Numbered from the stretch's first letter, positions 12,264 through 24,668 are shown. The stretch: 64,000 bases of DNA from Terfezia claveryi (GCA_015179025.1 WHUX01000010.1:496001-560000), one strand, 5' to 3'. The notes: generated from the sequence alone by a model not told the origin. Numbers and translations: made by a program.

Positions 12264-12678
12264 CTTCGAAAAAAGCAGTGTGTTTTAGCGCAATGCGCGA
12301 GGAGGGCACTTTGTGGGGAAGGCCACTTTGGCATATAACTGGAGCATTTGTGTTGTCTTGGTTGTCTTGAGTTTAGGCAGTTCCCTGGATATTGTGGAGC
12401 ATAGGAAGTATTTCATTTCGATTTCATTTGGTAAAAACTGTGTTTTTGGGGCGGTTCCCTTTTCTGTTGCATGACAATCTCCAAAGACATCTTTATCACC
12501 GTTATCCTGATGCCGCCAATTCAAAGTGAGGCACTGTGCCAAGCCTCAAATGCACTTGCAGCAATTATGCACTGCAACTACTGTAAATTTAAATATGTAA
12601 ACAATAACTCAACCTGTATCTCCTCCGTAGAGCTTTACGTTTCTTTCAACCACGACCCATTCCAAACGTGCGCACACG
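12264..12678. other. Intergenic between EXO5 and MAD1
   Basis: No gene is seen. This 415-base gap between two genes on the same strand should hold the EXO5 terminator and MAD1 promoter. No clear motif stands out. Confidence 0.5.
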
Positions 12679-15088
12679 ATGAACCGTGGGAATCCACTGT
12701 TCGAGTCGCCTACGCCGATGCAAGGCAACAATGGCAGAAGGGTAATTCTCTATCTGTAAAGCACTGTAGGTAGTGATTGCGGAATTGGAACTGACATGAC
12801 CAGCATAGACGACAGGAAACACCCGGGCGACAGCTACACAACCTACTTACGACTTCCTCACGGGGGCCGCCTCCCCTCACCGTCCAGCACAGCCAGCGAC
12901 AACATCTTCACAGTCCCAGTTTCGGAAATCGTTGATAGTATCGGCGAGTGGGAACCACAACAACGACAACAAAACACTAAACAAAATCGACATCTCGAAC
13001 GAGGGCCTACGGTCAGAAGTCAACTCTTTACGCTACGAGCTCCAGACGCTAAAAGCCGATCGAGAACTCGAGCGGATCCGACACGAAGAGCAGCTCCGCG
13101 CGGCAGAAGTGCGGGCGGAGGAGAAAGCGAAGCTCGCAGACGCAGCTGAAACCGATAAGCGGTTTCTGTTCGAGAAGCAAAAGAGTCTCGGGGACGAACT
13201 TGGGCGAGTCAGGGATGCAGCTGAGAACCAAAAACGTGAACATGAGAAGACTATTAGGCAGCTCAGGGCAAAGGTGTCTGAGTTAGATGAGATTGTGGAT
13301 GAGAGGGCTGAGGATTTTCGGACGCTAGAGAGGCAGACGAAAAGGCAGACTGAGGAGTTAGAAACGAGGAATAAGGCGCTCAATGTGTCGTTGGAGGGGC
13401 TAAAGAAGGAGTATGATGAGAATATTAGCACGCTGCAGGATACACAGCAGAGATGCTCTGTGCAGGAGGTGGAGATTGAGGCGTTGAGGAATGAGGTAGT
13501 TGGGCTAAAGGGGGCTAGTGGGGATTTGGAGTCGTTGCAGGTGTTGAAGAGGGAATTGAGTCAGCAAATGGCACAGGTGAAGAACTTGGAGGTTACGAAT
13601 AAGAAGTTGATGGAGGAGACCAAGAGGTTGAGGGAGGTGGGGAAGAATGTGGAGGTACTGGAGGAGCAGAAGAGTAGTTTGGAGGGAAAGCTACGCATGA
13701 TGGATACGTTGAGGGAGGAGTTAAGTGAAAAGGAGCTGCAGTTAACCATATTGAGGAATGAGAAGAAGGCGTGGAGTGCGTTTTTGGAAGATAATGAGGG
13801 GGGGTTGAGTGGCTTTAATTCGCCACAGGATATAGCTCGTGCATTGATGGAGGAGAAGGTGGAGAAGGCAGAGCTGTTAGAGAGGCTAGGGAGGGTAGAG
13901 CCTGAGTTGGCGGAGAGCGAAGAGGTGATAGAGCGGACAGAGAGGGAGAGGGATGAGGTGAAACAGGAGTTGGAGAAGGTTGTAGAGAGCTACAAGAAGC
14001 TGCATGCTTCACGGGCGCGGATTGAGAGGAATAGACAGATAGCGTTGAAAGAGGTGGAGATGCTGAGAGATCAGTTGGTGGGTATCTCATCTAACCCCTA
14101 TCCCATATTTTGATGTATGAGGATACTGACCAAACTCTAGAAATCCTACTCTACCGAGGAATCTAACCTGATGGATGGGAACTACGACACCCAAAAGACA
14201 AAGCACATTGAAGAACTTGAATCCCTCATCGAGACTTACAAACGCGAAAACGAAACCCTCCTAACCGACATTTCCAGACGCGAGAAAGAAACCTCTAGCG
14301 CCTCCCCCGACTCACTCAAACGCGCCCACGAGGAAATCACCACTGCTAGTAGCACCACCACCCCCAACCCCGAAGAAACCTCTGAAAAGCTAGGCCAACT
14401 CACTCGCCGCGCACGAGCCTACCAAGAGGAGGTTACAAAACTCCGCAAAGCCGAGTCCTTGCTCAAAAAGGAACTCAAGGCAGCAATGTCCCGGATTAAA
14501 TCCCTCGAGGAGTCCAGCTCGGCGAGAATGCGGATCCTGGAGCTGAAAGACAACCCTACTGCCCGCTCCGAGGCAATCAAGCTCACCCATTTGCGTACTT
14601 TACAAGAAGAAAACTCGGCCCTCCTTGCACAGCTCCAGGGCAAGATGCATGAAGTAGGAAAAGTTGTCCCTGCCCACTCACTCAAGGCCGCTCAGCACCA
14701 GCTCGAGGAGCTAAAACAGCAAGTCGATGAAAAAGAAAAACGGATGGCGAGGTTAAAACAAATCTGGACTGCCAAATCTGTAGAGTGGAGACAAGCTGTG
14801 CATTCTATTGTTGGGATATTGTTCGACTTTATGCCGAATGGGAGGGTGAGGGTGAGCAGTAAGGAGTGGTATGATGACGGACAGGGTGATGATGGGGATG
14901 TGGGAAAGGAGCCGGGGATTATTTTTGATGGAGAGCAGGGCACCATGAAGATTAGTCCGGAGGAGTTTAGTTGGAGGATTGGGCCATTGGTGAAGGAGTG
15001 GGTGGAGGATAAGGGCGATATCCCGGGGCTGATTGCTGCTCTGAATATGCAGAGGAAGAGTCAGGGGGGTGATAGGATGGAGGAGTAG
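12679..15088 (+). CDS. MAD1: Spindle assembly checkpoint protein MAD1
   Basis: Three exons, 12679-12741, 12809-14077 and 14141-15088, give 759 residues. MAD1 is a long coiled-coil dimer that docks at unattached kinetochores and nuclear pores and templates MAD2 conversion. The start MNRGNPLFESPTPMQ runs into a Thr/Gln-rich stretch, then heptad-rich coiled coil from about residue 80 to 650. The end is the conserved C-terminal RWD-like fold: SIVGILFDFMPNGRVRVSSK, then IIFDGEQGTMKIS and IGPLVKEWVEDKGDIPGLIAALNM. The start at 12679 is chosen because the first intron joins it in frame to the conserved region. A second open frame starting at 12796 lies partly in intron 1 and is a shadow. I could not place the MAD2-interaction motif with confidence. 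Confidence 0.93.
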
Positions 15089-15560
15089 TGGGGTGTGGTA
15101 GCGTTTATAGCCGTAGCGGATAATTGTTGTTTCGAGTAGCCGTGGCATTTTGTTTTGAGTCAGCTGGCGGCCGTATGTGCAGGATGCCATGCCTCTGCTG
15201 CAACAAGATTTGATGCTGTAGTTGACATTCGGGCATGGGGTTTTATTGATAACGAAATGGCATTTTGTGGCATGGTCTGCCCTTCCGATGAAACTGCGTC
15301 GAGGCTTCAGGGTAATTCCGGCGCGCTGGAACCCATCAGGTGACCTCCCCGCGGGAAGCTAATCAGATCCGTCACCGAGATCCGTCACCGACCGAGATCC
15401 GTCACCGAGATCGTTCACAGCAGCACCCGGCACGCAACGTTTACCCCGTCATAATCACTGACTGTACATAAGTGCACATTCAGCGGCTTCTTGCTTCCCT
15501 TCGCTTTTCATCTCTACTTAGTTGCGTCGTTGTTCAGCATTTCAGCACTCGCTTCCAGCA
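15089..15560. other. Intergenic with GATCCGTCACC tandem repeat
   Basis: No gene is seen in this 472-base gap. A small tandem array of the word GAGATCCGTCACC (three copies and a partial one, 15366-15414) lies about 150-195 bases before the TAM41 start and could be part of its promoter. Confidence 0.6.
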
Positions 15561-17082
15561 ATGTTCCGGCATTTGGTGAGCGTTCTCTCTTCCAGGTGAA
15601 TTGCCACTCCTTTGGCACTGACCTGGCTGCTCTGGCTGGCTGCTCTGGCTGGCCTAGACCTCACTCCTTCTTGCACGGAGAGCTTCAATCTCGATACAAT
15701 GCCCCTCATCAATACATCCTCCCCACTATATCCGGGTACCCACAGCCCCATGCGTCCCCCCCACCTCCCACCTCCGGCGGACCTTCCTCACCACTACCCC
15801 AACAACCAAACAACAACAGCCTCCTGGCCCAGGAGATCCCTCCTCGTCCCCCCTCCCACTCAACTCTCTCCTGCCCCCTCCCAACTTCGATGACGACGAA
15901 CCCGACTGGACCACCACTTTCTCTCCGCCCCCCAACCTCCCGCACGAATTTGGCTCAAACCAGTACATGCATGTCGACGACGGCCTCAAAGAGCACCTCC
16001 GCGCCCTGCTCTGGCAATTCCGCGCCCCAGTCAGATACGCATTTGCCTACGGGTCGGGTGTATTCTCCCAAGGCACCAGCACCCCTACCCCAATGGACAA
16101 GTCCAGAAAAAAGCCCATGATTGATCTCATCTTCGGAGTCACATACACCCAGCATTGGCATAGCATCAACATTGCCCAGCACCGAGATCACTACTCATTC
16201 CTCGGTACCCTCGGCTCAAAGGTCGTCGCTCACGTTCAAGATGATTTCGGCGCCGGGGTATACTTCAATCCATATGTAGAGCTGAATGGGACATTAATCA
16301 AATACGGCGTCGTCAACCTCTCCACTCTCCATCGCGACCTTACAGACTGGGATACCCTCTACCTGGCGGGTCGGCTCCACAAACCCGTCAAAATCCTCCG
16401 AGATGACCCTAAAATCCGCTACGCAAACCAACTCAATCTCCTCTCCGCTCTGCGGACCGCGCTCCTCCTCCTCCCAGAAACATTCACAGAACAACAACTC
16501 TACACGACAATCAGCAACATCAGCTATACCGGCGACCCCCGGATGCACCTATTCACGGAAAACCAAAACAAAGTCACAAACATCGTCACAAACCAACTCC
16601 ACAACTTCCGCCGCCTCTACTCCCCTCTCATTGACGTCCTCCCCAACGTCGACTTTTCAAGGGCATCCATAGGATGGAGCGACTCTCCCCAAACCACAAA
16701 TCTCACTCAGGACATGTCGCCTGTTCGCAGAGCAAACATGGTTTGCCGCCTACCACGCGCATTCAGAGACCGCTTATATTTCCAGTACCAAGCCCGGTAT
16801 AAAATTCCCCGCGCGGAATTCGAGAGTATGGTCGGGTTAACCGAGGACGCAGAGCGTATGAGGAGGAGGGAAGGCGGTGGGTTTGAGCGTAGGATTGTGG
16901 AGGATGGGACGGACGGCGGGATTAGAGTCGAGGTGGGCAAGGCCGTCAAGAAGACAATTGGCTGGGCGAGTTCTGTGCAGAGTGTCAAAGGGGTGTTGAC
17001 CGCGGGAGCAGGGAGGAGTCTGAGGTATCTGGGCGAGAAGGTGGGTAAGTGGAAGGAGGGTAGGAGGAAGCAAGAGAGGTAG
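15561..17082 (+). CDS. TAM41: Mitochondrial CDP-diacylglycerol synthase TAM41
   Basis: Two exons, 15561-15575 and 15658-17082, give 479 residues. TAM41 makes CDP-diacylglycerol from phosphatidic acid and CTP at the inner mitochondrial membrane, the first step towards cardiolipin. The start is supported by a tiny first exon of five codons (MFRHL) ending in GTGAGC. It splices to TSLLLARRASISIQC and so builds an Arg/Ser-rich mitochondrial presequence. Without this exon the long frame has no upstream ATG before residue 109. The nucleotidyltransferase motif is FAYGSGVF (G137-S138), with the catalytic acid in MIDLIFGV (D161). LGTLGSKVVAHVQDDFGAGVYFNPYV, YGVV and LYLAGRLHKPV follow as in the family. 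The Pro-rich segment at 30-100 is poorly conserved. Confidence 0.92.
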
Positions 17083-17830
17083 TAACTGGGAATTTCTGCC
17101 TCGCTGCCCCGGTGGGAGTTCGATAATACACTTTACCTTCTTTCGTCAATCATTTCTTTATTTTCTTTGCCTTTATATCTGGGTTTTTTGTTGGCGTACT
17201 AGTCTGTTACAACGATACACTATATATATTATTACCATTACTATATATTATAAGCCTTTTTTTTTTTTTTTTTTTTTTTTTTGCAGCCTGGGTTGGGTTG
17301 GGTTGGTTGCCCATTAGAATACCAAGTTTCTTTCTTTTTTTCATTTCCCCTTGGTAAAAAAGGGGGGGAAGGTGTTGATATAATGATGGGAAATACAAAA
17401 AATTAGTTTATGGGCAAAGAGGTCTTTTAAAATTTTTAATCTTTTTTACCCACTTACCCACCTACGTTAGCATGGCATAGGCCTATCGTATGTATCTCGC
17501 AACAAAACTAAAGAAAACAAAAAAAAGGGGGGAGGAGGAAGAATCCAACAAACATCCTCATTTCATCTCATCTCATCTCATCTTCTAACCTCCCCCCCCT
17601 TCCCTCCTTAGGTACCCACACAAACACAAACACAAAATATATATATGTATATACAATTCCCCTAAGATTCGCGTCCCAAACTAACCCCTCCCGTCCTACT
17701 CGGTACCGCGATGAATTGTTGCACGCTGCATGCAAGCCGCACAACTGGTCTGAATTATATTCCTAGATCCCATGGGCCAATTGAACTCCATACCTCAATT
17801 CAGACCAGGTGTCACCCACCTCTACCCCCC
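17083..17830. other. Convergent intergenic region
   Basis: No gene is seen between the tail-to-tail TAM41 and BIR1 genes. There is a T run at about 17256-17282, a TCATC repeat near 17560-17582 and AC/AT simple sequence, as expected for two facing terminators. Confidence 0.5.
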
Positions 17831-20800
17831 TTAACCCCCCCTTATCCCCTCAATCGCCCTAACCGCCCTCCTCCCCTCCTCCATCAACCTCCCAATCATG
17901 CCCTCACACCTCTCCCTAAACCTCTCCTCTGCCACCTCCGCGCGCCTCCGTACCCACTCTTGCACCGTCATACTTTTCTCTTCAAGGGTTAGGAGGTCCC
18001 CGCCATCCCCACCAGCTTCACCTTCCCCAAGAAGATTAAGACCAAGGTCCATATCCCCCAAAGGCGCTACATCGTCTGGGTCGGTCGGGGTCCAACGTTG
18101 TGTTGATTCCAGCCTCGATGTATGTGGGCCTTCTGCCTCTGATGAGGAACCCCTAGCAGTCGGTATTGGGAGTGGGAGGAGGGAGTGTGTGGTGGAAGAT
18201 GACGATAATGATGTTACAGTAGCTTTCATAGGCGAGAATGGTAGTCTACGGGGAGTATATCGACTTTTTGGAGGAGTTGCTTTGCATATTTTTTTTTTTT
18301 TTGTTTGGTATTAAGAGCTGCGACATCAACAGGTTTTGGCGGGGAAAGCGGTACCACCTCTTCTTCCTCCTCCTCCCTCTCTTCGGAAGCGGAATCAGAG
18401 TCATCAGCTGGCTGGGGTGTAGTTTCCCCATCATCCTCATCCTCCGCATCCTCCTCATCCTCCTCATCCTCCGTAGCAGTCGTATCCTCCGCATACCTCC
18501 CTCTTCCCTCCGGGATCGTCTGTGCAAAACTCTGACTTTCGCTTGTACGCATACTTCTTTTACTTTCCCTCCTAGACTTTGCAGGCGAAGAAAGTGGCTT
18601 GCTTGATGTTAATGATGACTTTCCCGCCACTGCCTCCAAAGTAGTAATAGTAGTAGTAGTAAAAGGCCTTCTCCTCGGGTCCGTTCTCTCTTTCACTAAA
18701 CTCGACTTCTTCGGGCTACTTGTCGTCGTCGTCCTAAAACTCTTCCCTGGGTCTTCAAGGTCCGATTCTGACTTCCCCTCATTTAGATCTTCACCTTGAT
18801 ATTCCGCCTCTGCTTCGTGTTCCTCTACCTCCTCCTCACCCCCACCATCTTCACCATGACTAGTACTTTCTTCCCCATCCTCCTCATCAATCTCAATAAC
18901 CTCCACTTCATCCCCCTCGCCCCTCACCTCCTCCACCTCCTCCTCACTCGAAGAACTAGGGTCAGCGTACTTCGGCAAAGACCTTCTGAACCTATTCGAG
19001 TGTCTCCTAGTAACCGCGACCTCCTCCGAGTCAAAGTCCTCTTTCTCTTGCTCTTGCTCTTTTCCCTTCTCCTTCCCCTGTTCCTGTTTCATCCCTCTCC
19101 CCTTTCCAGCCGGCTTAACAACTATTGTCTCAGCCACCCCCTCACCATATCCCTCTTCCTCCTGACTTTCACTCTCACTTTCCTTATCCACTTTCCTCCC
19201 CTTCCTCCACAGCCTTCCCTTCCCTCCTTTCCTCGCCCTCTCCCTCCCCTTCTCCTTCTCCTTCTCCCGCGTCGCCAAACTCCTCAGCTCCGCAACCCCA
19301 GTCTCAATCGCAAGCTGCTGCTTCACAGGATCAACCACCCCCTCCTTCTCCACAACCACCACAACCTCCTCCTCTTTATCATCATCGTTTACCACCGCCA
19401 CAACCTGCGGCTCCGCCGGTTTCTTCGCAAAACTCCTCGCCAGCACATCATCATAATTAACCGTCGACTTTGAACTCACATATGGCGGAACACCCCCACT
19501 CCCCGCACTGCGATTACTCGCGGCTGACTCCCCCTTCCCCTCATGCTCCTGTTCCTTCGCCGTCGTACGTTTGCCCTTGGGATCGAGAGGGGGAGGCATG
19601 TTCTCATGCTCAACCAACCCCAGGGTTTGATGAACCACGTTCTCCGCCGCGGAGAGTCTCGCGCCAGAATCCCGAGTACGACTTCGTGAAGCTCGTTTGT
19701 CCGCTGCCTCCGAAATTAGCACTAGTGCAGGGGACGGCGATCGCGGGGCAGAAGCGGCGCTCGCTATACTAGTATCTGCTGCTGCCGCTGCCTTCTTAGA
19801 CACAGGAGCCTTTCTGCCTTCTTTCCCCTTTGCTGGCGCAGGTGGTGATGTTGGTGGGACTTCTTCCTCCATGACCTCCTCTGGCACAGGCTCCTCTATA
19901 AGCTTTGTCTCCGGCTCAGGTTCCGGCGTGGGTGCCCGCGCGGCTTTGCCTCTCTTTCCTTTCGCAGGAGGAGGCGGAGGAGGAGGCGGAGGAAGAGGAG
20001 TAGCAGCAGCCTTCTTTTCTCCCTTCCTCCCCTTGAGCGCAGGTTTTAGCTCTGGCTCTTCTTCCTCCGGCTCCGGCGTCGATTCCCATGGCGGCTGTGG
20101 TACTGGTGAATCAGACTCATTCTCACTAGAAGTCGCTCCACCATCAAACAAAACTATGCCACCATCAATACTCTTTCTGATATTCCTGAGTCTAGCTGGC
20201 GAAGGCTCCCTCGCCTCCGGAATCGGTGTCGTCTGAATCGGCCTGGCCCCGCCTGTCCGTTTCGCCGGCGGAGGAGCCTGCGCCCGCGTGGCCTGTGCAG
20301 CAGCGACCACCGCCGCAGCCGTAGTCCTCTCTGCCGCAGCCAGCTCCTTCGCAGTAGGTTTCGCCACCCTTCCTCTCCCGCCTTTCTTTGTAATCTTCTC
20401 ACTCACAATCACAATTTCCTCATCGTCTTCCTGCATCAGCTCCGGTTCCGGCTCTGTAGCCTTCTCCACCACCTTCTTCACCCCCCTGCTCGACTTCTCC
20501 TTAATCGGTGTATCCTCCTCCATATGCTCAAACTCCCTAATCTCCCCCCTCACCGCCAAATGCCGTGGGATGCTGATCGGCAACGAATAATCCAAGTCCT
20601 GATTTGCAAAGTAATTCCTCATACCTGCTGGCGTAAACTTCTTTGCTGTACTTTTCGATGCTATCGTCGCACCACCAATAGCAGGAGGCTGTCCTTCCGC
20701 TTGTATCTCCTTGACCATTTTATTCCGCGTAAGCCTGCGCTTTGGTGTTTTAATAAAGGGCTTTATGTAACGCGTAATATCCCCATCATCGCTTAGCTCC

Positions 20801-22326
20801 CTCTCCAGATCCAGCTCCAGCGCGCGATCAATCTCCTCATCACCTGGGATCTGATATCGCGAAATCGCCTTAACCCCCTTCTCCGCAGTAGTCCCACGTT
20901 TCCTCTTCGACGGACCCCCACCCGCGCCGGTAGCATTTGTAGCCACAGATGCATCGCTCTCATAATGCATCTCCCGGTCCTCATCCACAACGGCATTATT
21001 GGCAGTACTCACCCTAGACCGCTTACTCTGTCTCAGTCCTTTTGCCGGTGCGGGCGCAGCAGGTTTTGCAAATTGCTCCTCGACGAAATCACTCGCGTCG
21101 AAAAGACTAACTCTATTCGCCCCCAGGGCAGAACTAGTCCTTTTCCTCCCCCGGGGTGCCCTCACGCGGGGTTCCGGCGCTGTATGGGGTGGTGGTGGTG
21201 ACCCGAGGATGGACTCGGGCTCGGAATCATAGTTCTTCGCGCCGCCGCGTGGCTTCCGTCTGTTTGCTGCTGCTGCTGCTGCGGGATGTTTCCGGCCGCG
21301 AGCGATGCTAGTGGTGGCCTTCCTACGGCCACGGGTGGTGGAGATTGTGGATTCGGCGAAGGAGACGTCGCTGTCTTGGTCCTCTTCATGGTACTGGAGA
21401 GCTTCGGGGTCCACGGAGGCATGTTCTCGGATGGTGGTGGTGGAAGGACCGACGGAGGAAGCACGCCCGGTGCGCGGTTTTTTCCAGGTGAAGAATTTGC
21501 AGTCGGATTGCCGCCGTTTGTGTTCTTCTCTGTAGAATAATTAGGAAAATAATGTTACGGAGAATATATCATGGGGGAGGGGGGGAGTGGGGGGCTCCTA
21601 CAATGGATCATCCTCTGGTTCCCACCCGTCCAATCCCAACTCGCAATATGCGCATTGCACAAAATCATCCGAGTCGGTCGTAGGCGCATAGTGGAATCCT
21701 GCTCCCGCCAACTACACTCCGTATCATTAGCACCCCCATCGTAATTGCTCATTCATCATCATAAGATGATAATATAGCTCACCTTATTCACCTTCGGGCC
21801 CCAGCCCTTCTTCTTCTCATGCGGCCACCACTTTCCAAACGTCATCCTCCTTGCCTCCACCATCCCCTCGCTCATAGGATCCTCAATGGCCGCCTTGGAG
21901 GAACTTTGTAAACGAATCTCAGTCGCGTGGACGATTGCCCATCCGCAGGAGAGTGAATGCTTTGCATGCTCGATCGCGGGGACGTCGTCGGGCTCCCAGC
22001 CGTCGAGGTTTTTCTTGCAGAGGTAGCAGCAGGCATTGTCCGGGGCGGAGATGGTCGGGCGGTAGTAGAAGCCGGCTTTGGCGAGCTGTTGCAGGCAAGT
22101 TAGTGATGGGAGTGGAAGAGGAGGGTTGGTTGGGGAGTAGAGAGGGGAGGGGTACCTTCTCGGTGGATGGAGATGTGTGGGGCCAGATGAGCGGGGAGTG
22201 GGACGATTTGCCCGAAACGTTGGATGCGCGCCGGCGGGAGAGGGCCTTTGAGAAGGTGGCGAGGCGGTTTTGGTAGATGTGCATGCCGTCGGGAACGGCG
22301 ATAGAGCTGGAGGAGGATGCTGCCAT
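17831..22326 (-). CDS. BIR1: BIR1, survivin-like chromosomal passenger protein with two BIR domains
   Basis: BIR1 targets the Aurora kinase/INCENP passenger complex to centromeres. Exons on the minus strand are 22326-22156, 22085-21783, 21711-21602, 21529 to about 18250, and a last exon ending at 17831. The first BIR domain (about residues 18-135) shows MHIYQNRLATFSKAL, then CCYLCKKNLDGWEPDDVP..EHAKHSLSC. The second (about 159-215) shows AGAGFHYAP, then CAYCELGLDGWEPEDDP with EEHKRRQSDCKFF. Both keep the Cys/Cys/His/Cys zinc ligands. Over 1000 residues of acidic and basic low-complexity sequence follow in one exon. The conserved C-terminal helix (EKSMTVQEWVRRRAEVAEERFRE, then GMIGRLMEEGRRAV) lies in another frame on the last exon, so an intron near 18250-18150 is needed. 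Its exact ends are unclear: GTAGAC is the likely donor, the acceptor is ambiguous. An in-frame ATG at 22386 is an alternative start. Confidence 0.9.
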
Positions 22327-23262
22327 GGTTGCGGGAGTGGATGTATCTCGAGGTGAGTATGAGTTTGAATGTGAATGTCCAAGCAAGAGCTGCGAGAGCA
22401 GGCACGAGGGGGGGGGTTTCGCGCCCGGACGTCCAGGGCGGGGGGTTAAACGGTGGTTAATGGGGGTTATTTGAGTGGGTCGGATAAACTGGTGTCAGTC
22501 TGTCTCGTCGCGTTCTTGTTTTTCTCCGCGTTGTCACCGGTAGCTGGATATGCAATGAGATCTTGGTGGTTATGCATCGAGTAGGTACCCGTATAGTACA
22601 GTACAGTGCTCGCCCCCGTATATGTACATGCAGTATACAGTCCTTGCCAAAAAGCCAGCGGTGCTTGCCAGCATACTTGGAGGGCCCACTCTAAGCTTTC
22701 CGAGGCCTTGCCTGCACTGCAGCATGGGAACCAATCCCGAGTTCTGAACTTGGGTCGTTTTGGAGAAGCATGCCTGACCGGGTGGCAGCTGTATTTGCTG
22801 GTACAAGCGCTTCTAGATGCACCCTCACCCCTCATTTCACTTTCAATCCCCTCTCAATCTGCTTGAAATCCTGGATTCTATTTCTCTGATACCTGTGTAT
22901 CTAGCTCATTTTCAATCTCAGGCTGTAGTGATATTGTGAGGCTCAAATCTGTATTTTCACCAGGGTAGGTTTGGCGGGTGTTTGCGTTACAGTATTGGGA
23001 TCGTCTGCATATACCGTTACCCTGAATAAGCGCCCCGGCATCCCCCAACCAGCTTGCTGATATATGAAAAAAAAAAAACCATAATGTACATGGTGAGTGG
23101 TGCAAGTAGGGTGTGGTGAGATAGTCTCGACTTCACCTACTCAGACTTCCCCTCCTCTGATTACAGCCTATAGCATGGTAGTTTCCCAATGCCGCTGTAT
23201 CACTGTATATATACAAATGCAACTTTCTATACACCACCCGCCCATCTTGCCCTCGTCATCAA
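22327..23262. other. Intergenic, BIR1 upstream and uS15m downstream
   Basis: No gene is seen. Short open frames on both strands show no family signal. The part next to 22327 should hold the BIR1 promoter. Confidence 0.5.
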
Positions 23263-24333
23263 CTACATCATCAACTCACTAAAAATCGCATTCTCATCCA
23301 ATCCTAGCTTCTCCATAACATTCCTATACCTGACTCCCCCCTTCTCCTTCCTCTTCAAATACTTCAAAATCTTTTGTCTCTTGTGGCACAGCAACCGCAG
23401 ATTCCTCTTGTTCATCTTATCCTTCTTCGCCGTCTTCAGATGCTCCGCCAGGGCCCTAATCTTGGCCGTCAAAATCGCCGCCTGCACCTCACTCGACCCT
23501 GTATCCGGGCCCACTCTAGGTGTTTTCTCAAACTGCTTTGGGAGATTTGCAGCCACCGAGTGCAGCTGGGGAGGGTCCTTGGGGAGGGTCCTGTCGGTGT
23601 TGTGCCGGCCAAAGGTCTCGATGCAGAGTCGCTGGTTCTCACGAGTCTTATCCTTTGACGAGCCGAGGGCCAGAGAGGTGATTCGCTTGATTGCTTCCTG
23701 CGCGTGCGCGTCCTGGGCGAATTGGTTGTGCATTTCTTGTGGATCGATCATGTACTGCGGAACGCCTTTGGGGGGTGGGGGGAAGGTCAACGTCTTGGCT
23801 TTTTTCAGAGCATTCTGCATCTCCTTTTGTGTCAAAAAGAAGTTTGGCCGGACCCGGCTCTCTAGCTCGGCCAGCTGCTGCCGAGACATCCTCGAGTGGA
23901 CGATCTGGTCGATAGATGGGAGAGGCGTGGGCTGGGCATCAAGTTTCGCTGTGAATGGGGTGGATTCTCCAAGGACAGGGTCGACATTGGAGGCGGCTCG
24001 CTGGTCGCGAAGCTCGGCTTGCCGGGCGATGTTGCGATCCCGCCTGGCTTTGGACCGGGCGATGGCGTAGGGGTTGTATGCCCCCCTTCTCTGGAACTGA
24101 GTAGCACTGGGGGCGGAGGTGTGGATGGCGAGGGCCTGGACTGCCATGAGAAGGGCCCTCGAGGGGCCAATGGGGGTGGGGGTGGGGGTGGGGGTGGGGT
24201 GAGTCGCAGTAGCTGTGAGTGCTGGCCATCAGCTCTGCACCTATCCCACATGCCTCGAGGCTCAGCTGGGGGACATACCATTGTGGCACACCCGCACTGC
24301 AGGGCGCGCCAACTGCTGGATCCGCGGCGGCAT
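23263..24333 (-). CDS. MRPS28: Mitochondrial small-subunit ribosomal protein uS15m
   Basis: Two exons, 24333-24279 and 24140-23263, give 310 residues. It is the mitochondrial relative of bacterial S15 (yeast Mrps28), which binds the central domain of small-subunit rRNA. The first exon, MPPRIQQLARPAVRVCHN, is an Arg-rich presequence, and the intron carries a C-rich hexamer tract on the sense strand. The S15 domain is at about residues 205-300. It shows DTGSSEVQAAILTAKIRALAEHL, then KDKMNKRNLRLLCHKRQKILKYLKRK and YRNVMEKLGLDE, all standard S15 marks. The N-terminal extension of about 200 residues is usual for fungal mitochondrial forms. The gene is divergent from NOP58, with 335 bases between start codons. 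Confidence 0.93.
24172..24199 (+). repeat. G5T repeat with G-quadruplex potential in uS15m intron
   Basis: Four runs of five G and one run of four G, separated by single T, lie on the plus strand inside the uS15m intron. The gene is on the minus strand, so the pre-mRNA is C-rich here and the template strand is G-rich. Four or more G runs with one-base loops is the classical quadruplex pattern. Confidence 0.8.
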
Positions 24334-24668
24334 CGTTGCTGGCCTGGCCTGTATACTCTCGCTATATCCTCGTCCCACCCGAAGGCTTCGTGCCCTTCAG
24401 AAACGGTACGTCTTGCCCTGCGCAAAGTCCGGTCGCCGCCAAGATTTCCCCCACGTGACCCACTCTCGGCCTGGAACAATGCCCTTGTCCGTCTGCCTAA
24501 GACCAGTTGCAAAAAAAACTTCAGGGCGAGCGACATTCTCCCGCTACACTCGCTGTTCTGCCTGATTCCTGCGCAACGGGGCCCGCCACAACCGTAGCCA
24601 TCAGGTCGCCCTGCAATTGAAGGCCTGCACCACACGACAGAGGATTCTTACTTGCAATACCCGCAGCA
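24334..24668. promoter_or_regulatory. Shared divergent promoter of uS15m and NOP58
   Basis: The start codons of two ribosome-related genes lie 335 bases apart, facing away from each other. The interval must hold both promoters. I see no TATA box; a CCACGTGAC (E-box-like CACGTG) word lies near 24451-24459. Confidence 0.55.

Noticed and set aside
12796..13149. 117-codon frame overlapping MAD1
   Set aside because: It begins within MAD1 intron 1 and runs in another frame through the coiled-coil exon; the spliced MAD1 frame explains the region.
18796..20236. Plus-strand open frames opposite BIR1
   Set aside because: They mirror the low-complexity acidic and basic repeats of BIR1 on the other strand; the minus-strand frame has BIR domains and conserved ends.
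23189..24070. 293-codon plus-strand open frame
   Set aside because: It is antisense to uS15m, whose S15 domain is clear.
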